Positions 1-11,933 are shown, counted from the stretch's first letter. The stretch: DNA of 64,000 bases from Sepiola atlantica (GCA_963556195.1 CAUVYP010000579.1:248001-312000), one strand, 5' to 3'. Notes: generated from the sequence alone by a model not told the origin. Numbers and translations are program-made.

Positions 1-28
1 ACCTATCAACTTTAAATCGCACTAAATT
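1..28. repeat. Partial monomer, left edge (type D tail)
   Basis: The first 28 bases are the end of a monomer. The ACCTATCAACTTTAAA wording and the CACTAAATT junction identify it as type D. The array therefore continues to the left of the window. Confidence 0.95.
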
Positions 29-2075
29 TTGTTGATGTTTTGCGTATTCAGTTTGTATCGACATATCTCCGGGAGTACAAGAGCTGAACTTCTGAAACTT
101 CGTACATCAGTAGAAAATGTGTGTCCGCTATTGTCTGCAAAGTTTCGGAGCACAATTCTCATAAATGTGGAAGTTATAAACAAAAGCGATATCAACTTAA
201 AATCGCACTAAATTTTGTTGATGTTTTGCGTATTCAGTTTGTATCGACATATCTCCGGGAGTACAAGAGCTGAACTTCTGAAACTTGGTACTTCAGTAGA
301 AAATGTGTGCCCGCTAATGTCTGCAAAGTTTCAGAGCACAATTTGTATAAATGTGGAAGTTATAAACACAAGCGATATCAACTTAAAATCGCACTAAATT
401 TTGTTGATGTTTTGCGTATTCAGTTTGTATCGACATATCTCCGGGAGTACAAGAGCTGAACTTCTGAAACTTGGTACTTCAGTAGAAAATGTGTGTCCGC
501 TAATGTCTGCAAAGTTTCGGAGCACAATTCTTATAAATGTGGAAGTTATAAACAAAAGCGATATCAACTTAAAATCGCACTAAAATTTGTTGATGTTTTG
601 CGTATTCAGTTTGTATCGACATATCTCCGGGAGTACAAGAGCTGAACTTCTGAAACTTGGTACTTCAGTAGAAAATGTGTGTCCGCTAATGTCTGCAAAG
701 TTTCAGAGCACAATTTGTATAAATGTGGAAGTTATAAACACAAGCGATATCAACTTAAAATCGCACTAAATTTTGTTGATGTTTTGCGCTATTCAGTTTG
801 TATCGACATATCTCCGGGTGTACAAGAGCTGAACTTCTGAAACTTGGTACTTCAGTAGAAAATGTGTGTCCGCTAATGTCTGCAAAGTTTCGGAGCACAA
901 TTCTTATAAATGTGGAAGTTATTAACAAAAGACCCATCAACTTTAAATCGCACTAAATTTTGTTGATGTTTTGCGTATCTAGTTTGTATCGACATATCTC
1001 CGGGAGTACAAGAGCTGAACTTCTGAAACTTCGTACATCAGTAGAAAATGTGTGTCCGCTATTGTCTGCAAAGTTTCGGAGCACAATTCTTTTAAATGTG
1101 GAAGTTATTAACAAAAGACCTATCAACTTTAAATCGCACTAAATTTTGTTGATGTTTTGCGTATTCAGTTTGTATCGACATATCTCCGGGAGTACAAGAG
1201 CTGAACTTCTGAAACTTCGTACATCAGTAGAAAATGTGTGTCCGCTATTGTCTGCAAAGTTTCGGAGCACAATTCTCATAAATGTGGAAGTTATAAACAA
1301 AAGCGATATCAACTTAAAATCGCACTAAATTTTGTTGATGTTTTGCGTATTCAGTTTGTATCGACATATCTCCGGGAGTACAAGAGCTGAACTTCTGAAA
1401 CTTGGTACTTCAGTAGAAAATGTGTGTCCGCTAATGTCTGCAAAGTTTCGGAGCACAATTCTTATAAATGTGGAAGTTATTAACAAAAGACCTATCAACT
1501 TTAAATCGCACTTAATTTTGTTGATGTTTTGCGTATTCAGTTTGTATCGACATATCTCCGGGAGTACAAGAGCTGAACTTCTGAAACTTCGTACATCAGT
1601 AGAAAATGTGTGTCCGCTATTGTCTGCAAAGTTTCGGAGCACAATTCTCATAAATGTGGAAGTTATAAACAAAAGCGATATCAACTTAAAATCGCACTAA
1701 ATTTTGTTGATGTTTTGCGTATTCAGTTTGTATCGACATATCTCCGGGAGTACAAGAGCTGAACTTCTGAAACTTGGTACTTCAGTAGAAAATGTGTGTC
1801 CGCTAATGTCTGCAAAGTTTCGGAGCACAATTCTTATAAATGTGGAAGTTATTAACAAAAGACCTATCAACTTTAAATCGCACTAAATTTTGTTGATGTT
1901 TTGCGTATTCAGTTTGTATCGACATATCTCCGGGAGTACAAGAGCTGAACTTCTGAAACTTGGTACTTCAGTAGAAAATGTGTGTCCGCTAATGTCTGCA
2001 AAGTTTCGGAGCACAATTCTTATAAATGTGGAAGTTATTAACAAAAGACCTATCAACTTTAAATCGCACTAAATT
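29..2075. repeat. Irregular opening segment, monomers 1-11
   Basis: The order is A-B-C-B-D*-(A/E chimera)-A-D-A-D-D. The first five monomers have the same order as the A-B-C-B-D* core found in the 14-monomer HOR that follows. The D* copy at 773 carries a one-base insertion (GCGCTATTC, extra C at 789), so the following monomers are shifted by one base. No second copy of this exact order is in view, so it may be the end of a block that lies to the left. Confidence 0.85.
960..1145. repeat. A/E chimeric monomer
   Basis: The front and middle have CTTCGTACATC and CTATTG of type A. The end has CTTTTAAATG and ATTAACAAAAGACC of type E. The breakpoint lies between 103 and 132. It also has a GTATCTAG change near 978. 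It is the only E-type end in the first 13 kb. Confidence 0.8.
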
Positions 2076-4493
2076 TTGTTGATGTTTTGCGTATTCAGTT
2101 TGTATCGACATATCTCCGGGAGTACAAGAGCTGAACTTCTGAAACTTCGTACATCAGTAGAAAATGTGTGTCCGCTATTGTCTGCAAAGTTTCGGAGCAC
2201 AATTCTCATAAATGTGGAAGTTATAAACAAAAGCGATATCAACTTAAAATCGCACTAAATTTTGTTGATGTTTTGCGTATTCAGTTTGTATCGACATATC
2301 TCCGGGAGTACAAGAGCTGAACTTCTGAAACTTGGTACTGCAGTAGAAAATGTGTGCCCGCTGATGTCTGCAAAGTTTCAGAGCACAATTTGTATAAATG
2401 TGGAAGTTATAAACACAAGCGATATCAACTTAAAATCGCACTAAATTTTGTTGATGTTTTGCGTATTCAGTTTGTATCGACATATCTCCGGGAGTACAAG
2501 AGCTGAACTTCTGAAACTTGGTACTTCAGTAGAAAATGTGTGTCCGCTAATGTCTGCAAAGTTTCGGAGCACAATTCTTATAAATGTGGAAGTTATAAAC
2601 AAAAGCGATATCAACTTAAAATCGCACTAAAATTTGTTGATGTTTTGCGTATTCAGTTTGTATCGACATATCTCCGGGAGTACAAGAGCTGAACTTCTGA
2701 AACTTGGTACTTCAGTAGAAAATGTGTGTCCGCTAATGTCTGCAAAGTTTCGGAGCACAATTCTTATAAATGTGGAAGTTATTAACAAAAGACCTATCAA
2801 CTTTAAATCGCACTAAATTTTGTTGATGTTTTGCGTATTCAGTTTGTATCGACATATCTCCGGGAGTACAAGAGCTGAACTTCTGAAACTTGGTACTTCA
2901 GTAGAAAATGTGTGTCCGCTAATGTCTGCAAAGTTTCGGAGCACAATTCTTATAAATGTGGAAGTTATTAACAAAAGACCTATCAACTTTAAATCGCACT
3001 AAATTTTGTTGATGTTTTGCGTATTCAGTTTGTATCGACATATCTCCGGGAGTACAAGAGCTGAACTTCTGAAACTTCGTACATCAGTAGAAAATGTGTG
3101 TCCGCTATTGTTTGCAAAGTTTCGGAGCACAATTCTCATAAATGTGGAAGTTATAAACAAAAGCGATATCAACTTAAAATCGCACTAAATTTTGTTGATG
3201 TTTTGCGTATTCAGTTTGTATCGACATATCTCCGGGAGTACAAGAGCTGAACTTCTGAAACTTGGTACTTCAGTAGAAAATGTGTGTCCGCTAATGTCTG
3301 CAAAGTTTCGGAGCACAATTCTTATAAATGTGGAAGTTATAAACAAAAGCGATATCAACTTAAAATCGCACTAAAATTTGTTGATGTTTTGCGTATTCAG
3401 TTTGTATCGACATATCTCCGGGAGTACAAGAGCTGAACTTCTGAAACTTGGTACTTCAGTAGAAAATGTGTGTCCGCTAATGTCTGCAAAGTTTCAGAGC
3501 ACAATTTGTATAAATGTGGAAGTTATAAACACAAGCGATATCAACGTAAAATCGCACTAAATTTTGTTGATGTTTTGCGTATTCAGTTTGTATCGACATA
3601 TCTCCGGGTGTACAAGAGCTGAACTTCTGAAACTTGGTACTTCAGTAGAAAATGTGTGTCCGCTAATGTCTGCAAAGTTTCGGAGCACAATTCTTATAAA
3701 TGTGGAAGTTATTAACAAAAGACCCATCAACTTTAAATCGCACTAAATTGTGTTGATGTTTTGCGTATTCAGTTTGTATCGACATATCTCCGGGAGTACA
3801 AGAGCTGAACTTCTGAAACTTCGTACATCAGTAGTAAATGTGTGTCCGCTATTGTCTGCAAAGTTTCGGAGCACAATTCTCATAAATGTGGTAGTTATAA
3901 ACAAAAGCGATATCAACTTAAAACTGCACTAAATTTTGTTGATGTTTTGCGTATGCAGTTTGTATCGACATATCTCCGGGAGTACAAGAGCTGAACTTCT
4001 GAAACTTGGTACTTCAGTAGAAAATGTGTGTCCGCTAATGTCTGCAAAGTTTCGGAGCACAATTCTTATAAATGTGGAAGTTATAAACAAAAGCGATATC
4101 AACTTAAAATCGCACTAAATTTTGTTGATGTTTTGCGTATTCAGTTTGTATCGACATATCTCCGGGAGTACAAGAGCTGAACTTCTGAAACTTGGTACTT
4201 CAGTAGAAAATGTGTGTCCGCTAATGTCTGCAAAGTTTCGGAGCACAATTCTTATAAATGTGGAAGTTATAAACAAAAGCGATATCAACTTAAAATCGCA
4301 CTAAAATTTGTTGATGTTTTGCGTATTCAGTTTGTATCGACATATCTCCGGGAGTACAAGAGCTGAACTTCTGAAACTTGGTACTTCAGTAGAAAATGTG
4401 TGTCCGCTAATGTCGGCAAAGTTTCGGAGCACAATTCTTATAAATATGGAAGTTATTAACAAAAGACCTATCAACTTTAAATCGCACTAAATT

Positions 4494-4679
4494 TTGTTGA
4501 TGTTTTGCGTATTCAGTTTGTATCGACATATCTCCGGGAGTACAAGAGCTGAACTTCTGAAACTTCGTACATCAGTAGAAAATGTGTGTCCGCTATTGTC
4601 TGCAAAGTTTCGGAGCACAATTCTCATAAATGTGGAAGTTATAAACAAAAGCGATATCAACTTAAAATCGCACTAAATT
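4494..4679. repeat. Representative monomer type A
   Basis: Type A is diagnosed by C at monomer position 73 and A at 78 (CTTCGTACATC in place of CTTGGTACTTC), T at 103 (CTATTG) and C at 132 (CTCATAAATG). It ends in the EcoRV-containing tail GCGATATCAACTT. These four sites are inherited together in nearly all copies, so A is a real lineage and not scattered mutation. It is about 2% different from type C and about 5% from types B and D. A copies are usually one to three monomers apart and often follow one or two D copies. Confidence 0.93.
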
Positions 4680-5237
4680 TTGTTGATGTTTTGCGTATTC
4701 AGTTTGTATCGACATATCTCCGGGAGTACAAGAGCTGAACTTCTGAAACTTGGTACTGCAGTAGAAAATGTGTGCCCGCTGATGTCTGCAAAGTTTCAGA
4801 GCACAATTTGTATAAATGTGGAAGTTATAAACACAAGCGATATCAACTTAAAATCGCACTAAATTTTGTTGATGTTTTGCGTATTCAGTTTGTATCGACA
4901 TATCTCCGGGAGTACAAGAGCTGAACTTCTGAAACTTGGTACTTCAGTAGAAAATGTGTGTCCGCTAATGTCTGCAAAGTTTCGGAGCACAATTCTTATA
5001 AATGTGGAAGTTATAAACAAAAGCGATATCAACTTAAAATCGCACTAAAATTTGTTGATGTTTTGCGTATTCAGTTTGTATCGACATATCTCCGGGAGTA
5101 CAAGAGCTGAACTTCTGAAACTTGGTACTTCAGTAGAAAATGTGTGTCCGCTAATGTCTGCAAAGTTTCGGAGCACAATTCTTATAAATGTGGAAGTTAT
5201 TAACAAAAGACCTATCAACTTTAAATCGCACTAAATT

Positions 5238-5423
5238 TTGTTGATGTTTTGCGTATTCAGTTTGTATCGACATATCTCCGGGAGTACAAGAGCTGAACTT
5301 CTGAAACTTGGTACTTCAGTAGAAAATGTGTGTCCGCTAATGTCTGCAAAGTTTCGGAGCACAATTCTTATAAATGTGGAAGTTATTAACAAAAGACCTA
5401 TCAACTTTAAATCGCACTAAATT
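5238..5423. repeat. Representative monomer type D
   Basis: Type D differs from C at T150 (GTTATTAAC), ACC for CGA at 159-161 (AAAAGACCTATC) and T171 (CAACTTTAAA). The EcoRV site is therefore lost. D copies often come in adjacent pairs (for example 5052 and 5238, or 32022 and 32208), and the pair is usually followed by type A. The D-D-A triplet is the commonest motif across the HOR blocks. Confidence 0.92.
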
Positions 5424-5609
5424 TTGTTGATGTTTTGCGTATTCAGTTTGTATCGACATATCTCCGGGAGTACAAGAGCTGAACTTCTGAAACTTCGTAC
5501 ATCAGTAGAAAATGTGTGTCCGCTATTGTCTGCAAAGTTTCGGAGCACAATTCTCATAAATGTGGAAGTTATAAACAAAAGCGATATCAACTTAAAATCG
5601 CACTAAATT

Positions 5610-5795
5610 TTGTTGATGTTTTGCGTATTCAGTTTGTATCGACATATCTCCGGGAGTACAAGAGCTGAACTTCTGAAACTTGGTACTTCAGTAGAAAATG
5701 TGTGCCCGCTAATGTCTGCAAAGTTTCAGAGCACAATTTGTATAAATGTGGAAGTTATAAACACAAGCGATATCAACTTAAAATCGCACTAAATT
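5610..5795. repeat. Representative monomer type B
   Basis: Type B carries A at position 119 (TTTCAGAGC), T130 and G131 (AATTTGTATAAATG) and C155 (AACACAAGCG). Many copies also have C96 (GTGTGCCCGC), and a subset has G102 (CTGATG). A further subset has G169 (CAACGTAAA) and stands immediately before the D* monomer, for example at 3378, 5982, 8586, 10818 and 61229. The EcoRV site in the tail is kept. Confidence 0.92.
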
Positions 5796-5981
5796 TTGTT
5801 GATGTTTTGCGTATTCAGTTTGTATCGACATATCTCCGGGAGTACAAGAGCTGAACTTCTGAAACTTGGTACTTCAGTAGAAAATGTGTGTCCGCTAATG
5901 TCTGCAAAGTTTCGGAGCACAATTCTTATAAATGTGGAAGTTATAAACAAAAGCGATATCAACTTAAAATCGCACTAAAAT
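5796..5981. repeat. Representative monomer type C
   Basis: Type C is the reference form used for numbering here. It has G73, T78, A103, T132, A150 and the tail GCGATATCAACTTAAAA. Many C copies, including this one, end in CACTAAAATTTG in place of CACTAAATTTTG (T185 to A). That junction mark is a useful local tag, because it occurs mainly where C is followed by D or B. Confidence 0.92.
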
Positions 5982-6167
5982 TTGTTGATGTTTTGCGTAT
6001 TCAGTTTGTATCGACATATCTCCGGGAGTACAAGAGCTGAACTTCTGAAACTTGGTACTTCAGTAGAAAATGTGTGTCCGCTAATGTCTGCAAAGTTTCA
6101 GAGCACAATTTGTATAAATGTGGAAGTTATAAACACAAGCGATATCAACGTAAAATCGCACTAAATT

Positions 6168-6353
6168 TTGTTGATGTTTTGCGTATTCAGTTTGTATCGA
6201 CATATCTCCGGGTGTACAAGAGCTGAACTTCTGAAACTTGGTACTTCAGTAGAAAATGTGTGTCCGCTAATGTCTGCAAAGTTTCGGAGCACAATTCTTA
6301 TAAATGTGGAAGTTATTAACAAAAGACCCATCAACTTTAAATCGCACTAAATT
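6168..6353. repeat. Monomer subtype D* (GGGTGTACAAG, GACCC)
   Basis: D* is a type D copy with T46, which makes a BsrGI-type TGTACA at positions 46-51, and with GACCCATC in the tail in place of GACCTATC. Copies with the T46 mark begin at 773, 3564, 6168, 8772, 11004, 27930, 30534, 39090, 41508, 57510, 59184, 61415 and 63461. The 59184 and 63461 copies have the D* front but a type C tail. Full D* copies are normally followed by a type A copy whose tail reads AAAACTGCAC and then by type F. Confidence 0.9.
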
Positions 6354-6539
6354 GTGTTGATGTTTTGCGTATTCAGTTTGTATCGACATATCTCCGGGAG
6401 TACAAGAGCTGAACTTCTGAAACTTCGTACATCAGTAGTAAATGTGTGTCCGCTATTGTCTGCAAAGTTTCGGAGCACAATTCTCATAAATGTGGTAGTT
6501 ATAAACAAAAGCGATATCAACTTAAAACTGCACTAAATT
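6354..6539. repeat. Monomer subtype A' (AAAACTGCAC tail)
   Basis: This is a type A copy in which TC at 175-176 reads CT. Twelve copies carry that mark: 3750, 6354, 8958, 11190, 28116, 30720, 39276, 40206, 41694, 44856, 47460 and 57696. The first four also have G at position 1, T86 (GTAGTAAATG) and a GTGGTAGTT change; the 57696 copy has only the T86 change. In all twelve the next monomer is type F, so the mark travels as a fixed two-monomer haplotype. Confidence 0.9.
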
Positions 6540-6725
6540 TTGTTGATGTTTTGCGTATGCAGTTTGTATCGACATATCTCCGGGAGTACAAGAGCTGAAC
6601 TTCTGAAACTTGGTACTTCAGTAGAAAATGTGTGTCCGCTAATGTCTGCAAAGTTTCGGAGCACAATTCTTATAAATGTGGAAGTTATAAACAAAAGCGA
6701 TATCAACTTAAAATCGCACTAAATT
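6540..6725. repeat. Monomer subtype F (GTATGCAG)
   Basis: F is a type C copy with G at position 20, so GTATTCAG reads GTATGCAG. Twenty copies are seen. Those at 39462 and 40392 have a type D tail instead of the C tail and are chimeras. F is followed by E in most blocks from about 12.8 kb onward, but by C in the first 14-monomer HOR. Confidence 0.9.
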
Positions 6726-9515
6726 TTGTTGATGTTTTGCGTATTCAGTTTGTATCGACATATCTCCGGGAGTACAAGAGCTGAACTTCTGAAACTTGGT
6801 ACTTCAGTAGAAAATGTGTGTCCGCTAATGTCTGCAAAGTTTCGGAGCACAATTCTTATAAATGTGGAAGTTATAAACAAAAGCGATATCAACTTAAAAT
6901 CGCACTAAAATTTGTTGATGTTTTGCGTATTCAGTTTGTATCGACATATCTCCGGGAGTACAAGAGCTGAACTTCTGAAACTTGGTACTTCAGTAGAAAA
7001 TGTGTGTCCGCTAATGTCGGCAAAGTTTCGGAGCACAATTCTTATAAATGTGGAAGTTATTAACAAAAGACCTATCAACTTTAAATCGCACTAAATTTTG
7101 TTGATGTTTTGCGTATTCAGTTTGTATCGACATATCTCCGGGAGTACAAGAGCTGAACTTCTGAAACTTCGTACATCAGTAGAAAATGTGTGTCCGCTAT
7201 TGTCTGCAAAGTTTCGGAGCACAATTCTCATAAATGTGGAAGTTATAAACAAAAGCGATATCAACTTAAAATCGCACTAAATTTTGTTGATGTTTTGCGT
7301 ATTCAGTTTGTATCGACATATCTCCGGGAGTACAAGAGCTGAACTTCTGAAACTTGGTACTTCAGTAGAAAATGTGTGCCCGCTGATGTCTGCAAAGTTT
7401 CAGAGCACAATTTGTATAAATGTGGAAGTTATAAACACAAGCGATATCAACTTAAAATCGCACTAAATTTTGTTGATGTTTTGCGTATTCAGTTTGTATC
7501 GACATATCTCCGGGAGTACAAGAGCTGAACTTCTGAAACTTGGTACTTCAGTAGAAAATGTGTGTCCGCTAATGTCTGCAAAGTTTCGGAGCACAATTCT
7601 TATAAATGTGGAAGTTATAAACAAAAGCGATATCAACTTAAAATCGCACTAAAATTTGTTGATGTTTTGCGTATTCAGTTTGTATCGACATATCTCCGGG
7701 AGTACAAGAGCTGAACTTCTGAAACTTGGTACTTCAGTAGAAAATGTGTGTCCGCTAATGTCTGCAAAGTTTCGGAGCACAATTCTTATAAATGTGGAAG
7801 TTATTAACAAAAGACCTATCAACTTTAAATCGCACTAAATTTTGTTGATGTTTTGCGTATTCAGTTTGTATCGACATATCTCCGGGAGTACAAGAGCTGA
7901 ACTTCTGAAACTTGGTACTTCAGTAGAAAATGTGTGTCCGCTAATGTCTGCAAAGTTTCGGAGCACAATTCTTATAAATGTGGAAGTTATTAACAAAAGA
8001 CCTATCAACTTTAAATCGCACTAAATTTTGTTGATGTTTTGCGTATTCAGTTTGTATCGACATATCTCCGGGAGTACAAGAGCTGAACTTCTGAAACTTC
8101 GTACATCAGTAGAAAATGTGTGTCCGCTATTGTCTGCAAAGTTTCGGAGCACAATTCTCATAAATGTGGAAGTTATAAACAAAAGCGATATCAACTTAAA
8201 ATCGCACTAAATTTTGTTGATGTTTTGCGTATTCAGTTTGTATCGACATATCTCCGGGAGTACAAGAGCTGAACTTCTGAAACTTGGTACTTCAGTAGAA
8301 AATGTGTGCCCGCTAATGTCTGCAAAGTTTCAGAGCACAATTTGTATAAATGTGGAAGTTATAAACACAAGCGATATCAACTTAAAATCGCACTAAATTT
8401 TGTTGATGTTTTGCGTATTCAGTTTGTATCGACATATCTCCGGGAGTACAAGAGCTGAACTTCTGAAACTTGGTACTTCAGTAGAAAATGTGTGTCCGCT
8501 AATGTCTGCAAAGTTTCGGAGCACAATTCTTATAAATGTGGAAGTTATAAACAAAAGCGATATCAACTTAAAATCGCACTAAAATTTGTTGATGTTTTGC
8601 GTATTCAGTTTGTATCGACATATCTCCGGGAGTACAAGAGCTGAACTTCTGAAACTTGGTACTTCAGTAGAAAATGTGTGTCCGCTAATGTCTGCAAAGT
8701 TTCAGAGCACAATTTGTATAAATGTGGAAGTTATAAACACAAGCGATATCAACGTAAAATCGCACTAAATTTTGTTGATGTTTTGCGTATTCAGTTTGTA
8801 TCGACATATCTCCGGGTGTACAAGAGCTGAACTTCTGAAACTTGGTACTTCAGTAGAAAATGTGTGTCCGCTAATGTCTGCAAAGTTTCGGAGCACAATT
8901 CTTATAAATGTGGAAGTTATTAACAAAAGACCCATCAACTTTAAATCGCACTAAATTGTGTTGATGTTTTGCGTATTCAGTTTGTATCGACATATCTCCG
9001 GGAGTACAAGAGCTGAACTTCTGAAACTTCGTACATCAGTAGTAAATGTGTGTCCGCTATTGTCTGCAAAGTTTCGGAGCACAATTCTCATAAATGTGGT
9101 AGTTATAAACAAAAGCGATATCAACTTAAAACTGCACTAAATTTTGTTGATGTTTTGCGTATGCAGTTTGTATCGACATATCTCCGGGAGTACAAGAGCT
9201 GAACTTCTGAAACTTGGTACTTCAGTAGAAAATGTGTGTCCGCTAATGTCTGCAAAGTTTCGGAGCACAATTCTTATAAATGTGGAAGTTATAAACAAAA
9301 GCGATATCAACTTAAAATCGCACTAAATTTTGTTGATGTTTTGCGTATTCAGTTTGTATCGACATATCTCCGGGAGTACAAGAGCTGAACTTCTGAAACT
9401 TGGTACTTCAGTAGAAAATGTGTGTCCGCTAATGTCTGCAAAGTTTCGGAGCACAATTCTTATAAATGTGGAAGCTATAAACAAAAGCGATATCAACTTA
9501 AAATCGCACTAAAAT

Positions 9516-9701
9516 TTGTTGATGTTTTGCGTATTCAGTTTGTATCGACATATCTCCGGGAGTACAAGAGCTGAACTTCTGAAACTTGGTACTTCAGTAG
9601 AAAATGTGTGTCCGCTAATGTCTGCAAAGTTTCGGAGCACAATTCTTATAAATGTGGAAGTTATAAACACAAGCGATATCAACTTAAAATCGCACTAAAT
9701 T
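9516..9701. repeat. Chimeric monomer joining HOR copies 3 and 4
   Basis: The copy starts after the AAAATTTG junction that normally precedes the final D of the 14-monomer unit. Its body has CGGAGC and CTTATAAATG as in D or C, but its tail has AACACAAGCG as in B. It sits where D-A-B would be expected. The simplest reading is unequal crossover between the last D of one unit and the first B of the next, deleting two monomers (372 bp). The breakpoint lies between positions 132 and 155. Confidence 0.8.
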
Positions 9702-11933
9702 TTGTTGATGTTTTGCGTATTCAGTTTGTATCGACATATCTCCGGGAGTACAAGAGCTGAACTTCTGAAACTTGGTACTTCAGTAGAAAATGTGTGTCCG
9801 CTAATGTCTGCAAAGTTTCGGAGCACAATTCTTATAAATGTGGAAGTTATAAACAAAAGCGATATCAACTTAAAATCGCACTAAAATTTGTTGATGTTTT
9901 GCGTATTCAGTTTGTATCGACATATCTCCGGGAGTACAAGAGCTGAACTTCTGAAACTTGGTACTTCAGTAGAAAATGTGTGTCCGCTAATGTCTGCAAA
10001 GTTTCGGAGCACAATTCTTATAAATGTGGAAGTTATTAACAAAAGACCTATCAACTTTAAATCGCACTAAATTTTGTTGATGTTTTGCGTATTCAGTTTG
10101 TATCGACATATCTCCGGGAGTACAAGAGCTGAACTTCTGAAACTTGGTACTTCAGTAGAAAATGTGTGTCCGCTAATGTCTGCAAAGTTTCGGAGCACAA
10201 TTCTTATAAATGTGGAAGTTATTAACAAAAGACCTATCAACTTTAAATCGCACTAAATTTTGTTGATGTTTTGCGTATTCAGTTTGTATCGACATATCTC
10301 CGGGAGTACAAGAGCTGAACTTCTGAAACTTCGTACATCAGTAGAAAATGTGTGTCCGCTATTGTCTGCAAAGTTTCGGAGCACAATTCTCATAAATGTG
10401 GAAGTTATAAACAAAAGCGATATCAACTTAAAATCGCACTAAATTTTGTTGATGTTTTGCGTATTCAGTTTGTATCGACATATCTCCGGGAGTACAAGAG
10501 CTGAACTTCTGAAACTTGGTACTTCAGTAGAAAATGTGTGCCCGCTAATGTCTGCAAAGTTTCAGAGCACAATTTGTATAAATGTGGAAGTTATAAACAC
10601 AAGCGATATCAACTTAAAATCGCACTAAATTTTGTTGATGTTTTGCGTATTCAGTTTGTATCGACATATCTCCGGGAGTACAAGAGCTGAACTTCTGAAA
10701 CTTGGTACTTCAGTAGAAAATGTGTGTCCGCTAATGTCTGCAAAGTTTCGGAGCACAATTCTTATAAATGTGGAAGTTATAAACAAAAGCGATATCAACT
10801 TAAAATCGCACTAAAATTTGTTGATGTTTTGCGTATTCAGTTTGTATCGACATATCTCCGGGAGTACAAGAGCTGAACTTCTGAAACTTGGTACTTCAGT
10901 AGAAAATGTGTGTCCGCTAATGTCTGCAAAGTTTCAGAGCACAATTTGTATAAATGTGGAAGTTATAAACACAAGCGATATCAACGTAAAATCGCACTAA
11001 ATTTTGTTGATGTTTTGCGTATTCAGTTTGTATCGACATATCTCCGGGTGTACAAGAGCTGAACTTCTGAAACTTGGTACTTCAGTAGAAAATGTGTGTC
11101 CGCTAATGTCTGCAAAGTTTCGGAGCACAATTCTTATAAATGTGGAAGTTATTAACAAAAGACCCATCAACTTTAAATCGCACTAAATTGTGTTGATGTT
11201 TTGCGTATTCAGTTTGTATCGACATATCTCCGGGAGTACAAGAGCTGAACTTCTGAAACTTCGTACATCAGTAGTAAATGTGTGTCCGCTATTGTCTGCA
11301 AAGTTTCGGAGCACAATTCTCATAAATGTGGTAGTTATAAACAAAAGCGATATCAACTTAAAACTGCACTAAATTTTGTTGATGTTTTGCGTATGCAGTT
11401 TGTATCGACATATCTCCGGGAGTACAAGAGCTGAACTTCTGAAACTTGGTACTTCAGTAGAAAATGTGTGTCCGCTAATGTCTGCAAAGTTTCGGAGCAC
11501 AATTCTTATAAATGTGGAAGTTATAAACAAAAGCGATATCAACTTAAAATCGCACTAAATTTTGTTGATGTTTTGCGTATTCAGTTTGTATCGACATATC
11601 TCCGGGAGTACAAGAGCTGAACTTCTGAAACTTGGTACTTCAGTAGAAAATGTGTGTCCGCTAATGTCTGCAAAGTTTCGGAGCACAATTCTTATAAATG
11701 TGGAAGCTATAAACAAAAGCGATATCAACTTAAAATCGCACTAAAATTTGTTGATGTTTTGCGTATTCAGTTTGTATCGACATATCTCCGGGAGTACAAG
11801 AGCTGAACTTCTGAAACTTGGTACTTCAGTAGAAAATGTGTGTCCGCTAATGTCTGCAAAGTTTCGGAGCACAATTCTTATAAATGTGGAAGTTATTAAC
11901 AAAAGACCTATCAACTTTAAATCGCACTAAATT

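Larger units (their letters stand above)
2076..11933. repeat. HOR block 1: 14-monomer unit (2604 bp), four copies
   Basis: The full unit reads A-B-C-D-D-A-B-C-B-D*-A'-F-C-D and is complete at 4494-7097. Copy 1 (2076-4493) has 13 monomers because the second B is missing. Copies 3 (7098-9515) and 4 (9516-11933) are 13 monomers each, joined by a chimeric monomer at 9516 that replaces three monomers (D, A, B) by one. Shared private marks confirm the register: PstI-type CTGCAG in the first B of copies 1 and 2 (2338 and 4756), GTCGGC in the D at 4308 and 6912, and GAAGCTATA in the C at 9330 and 11562. Confidence 0.9.

Noticed and set aside
401..586. CENP-B box in TATCGACATATCTCCGGG
   Set aside because: The CENP-B core needs TTCG, four bases, A, two bases, CGGG. 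Here ATCG replaces TTCG, and four bases lie between A and CGGG, so the spacing is wrong by two. At most a chance resemblance.
401..586. The 186-bp unit as an ancient dimer of two 93-bp halves
   Set aside because: The two halves, read by eye, show no convincing alignment. Only a short CTGAACTT/CTGAAACTT direct repeat is visible.
401..586. Hairpin from CTGAA...TTCAG around position 64-82
   Set aside because: The stem is only five pairs with a nine-base loop, and the A type changes the loop freely. Too weak to call a structure or terminator.
1325..1684. Minus-strand 119-codon frame, and similar ones at 755-940, 41438-41674 and 60585-60797
   Set aside because: They are complements of the same repeat, made longer where CTAA is changed or a one-base indel shifts phase. 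No independent sequence is involved.
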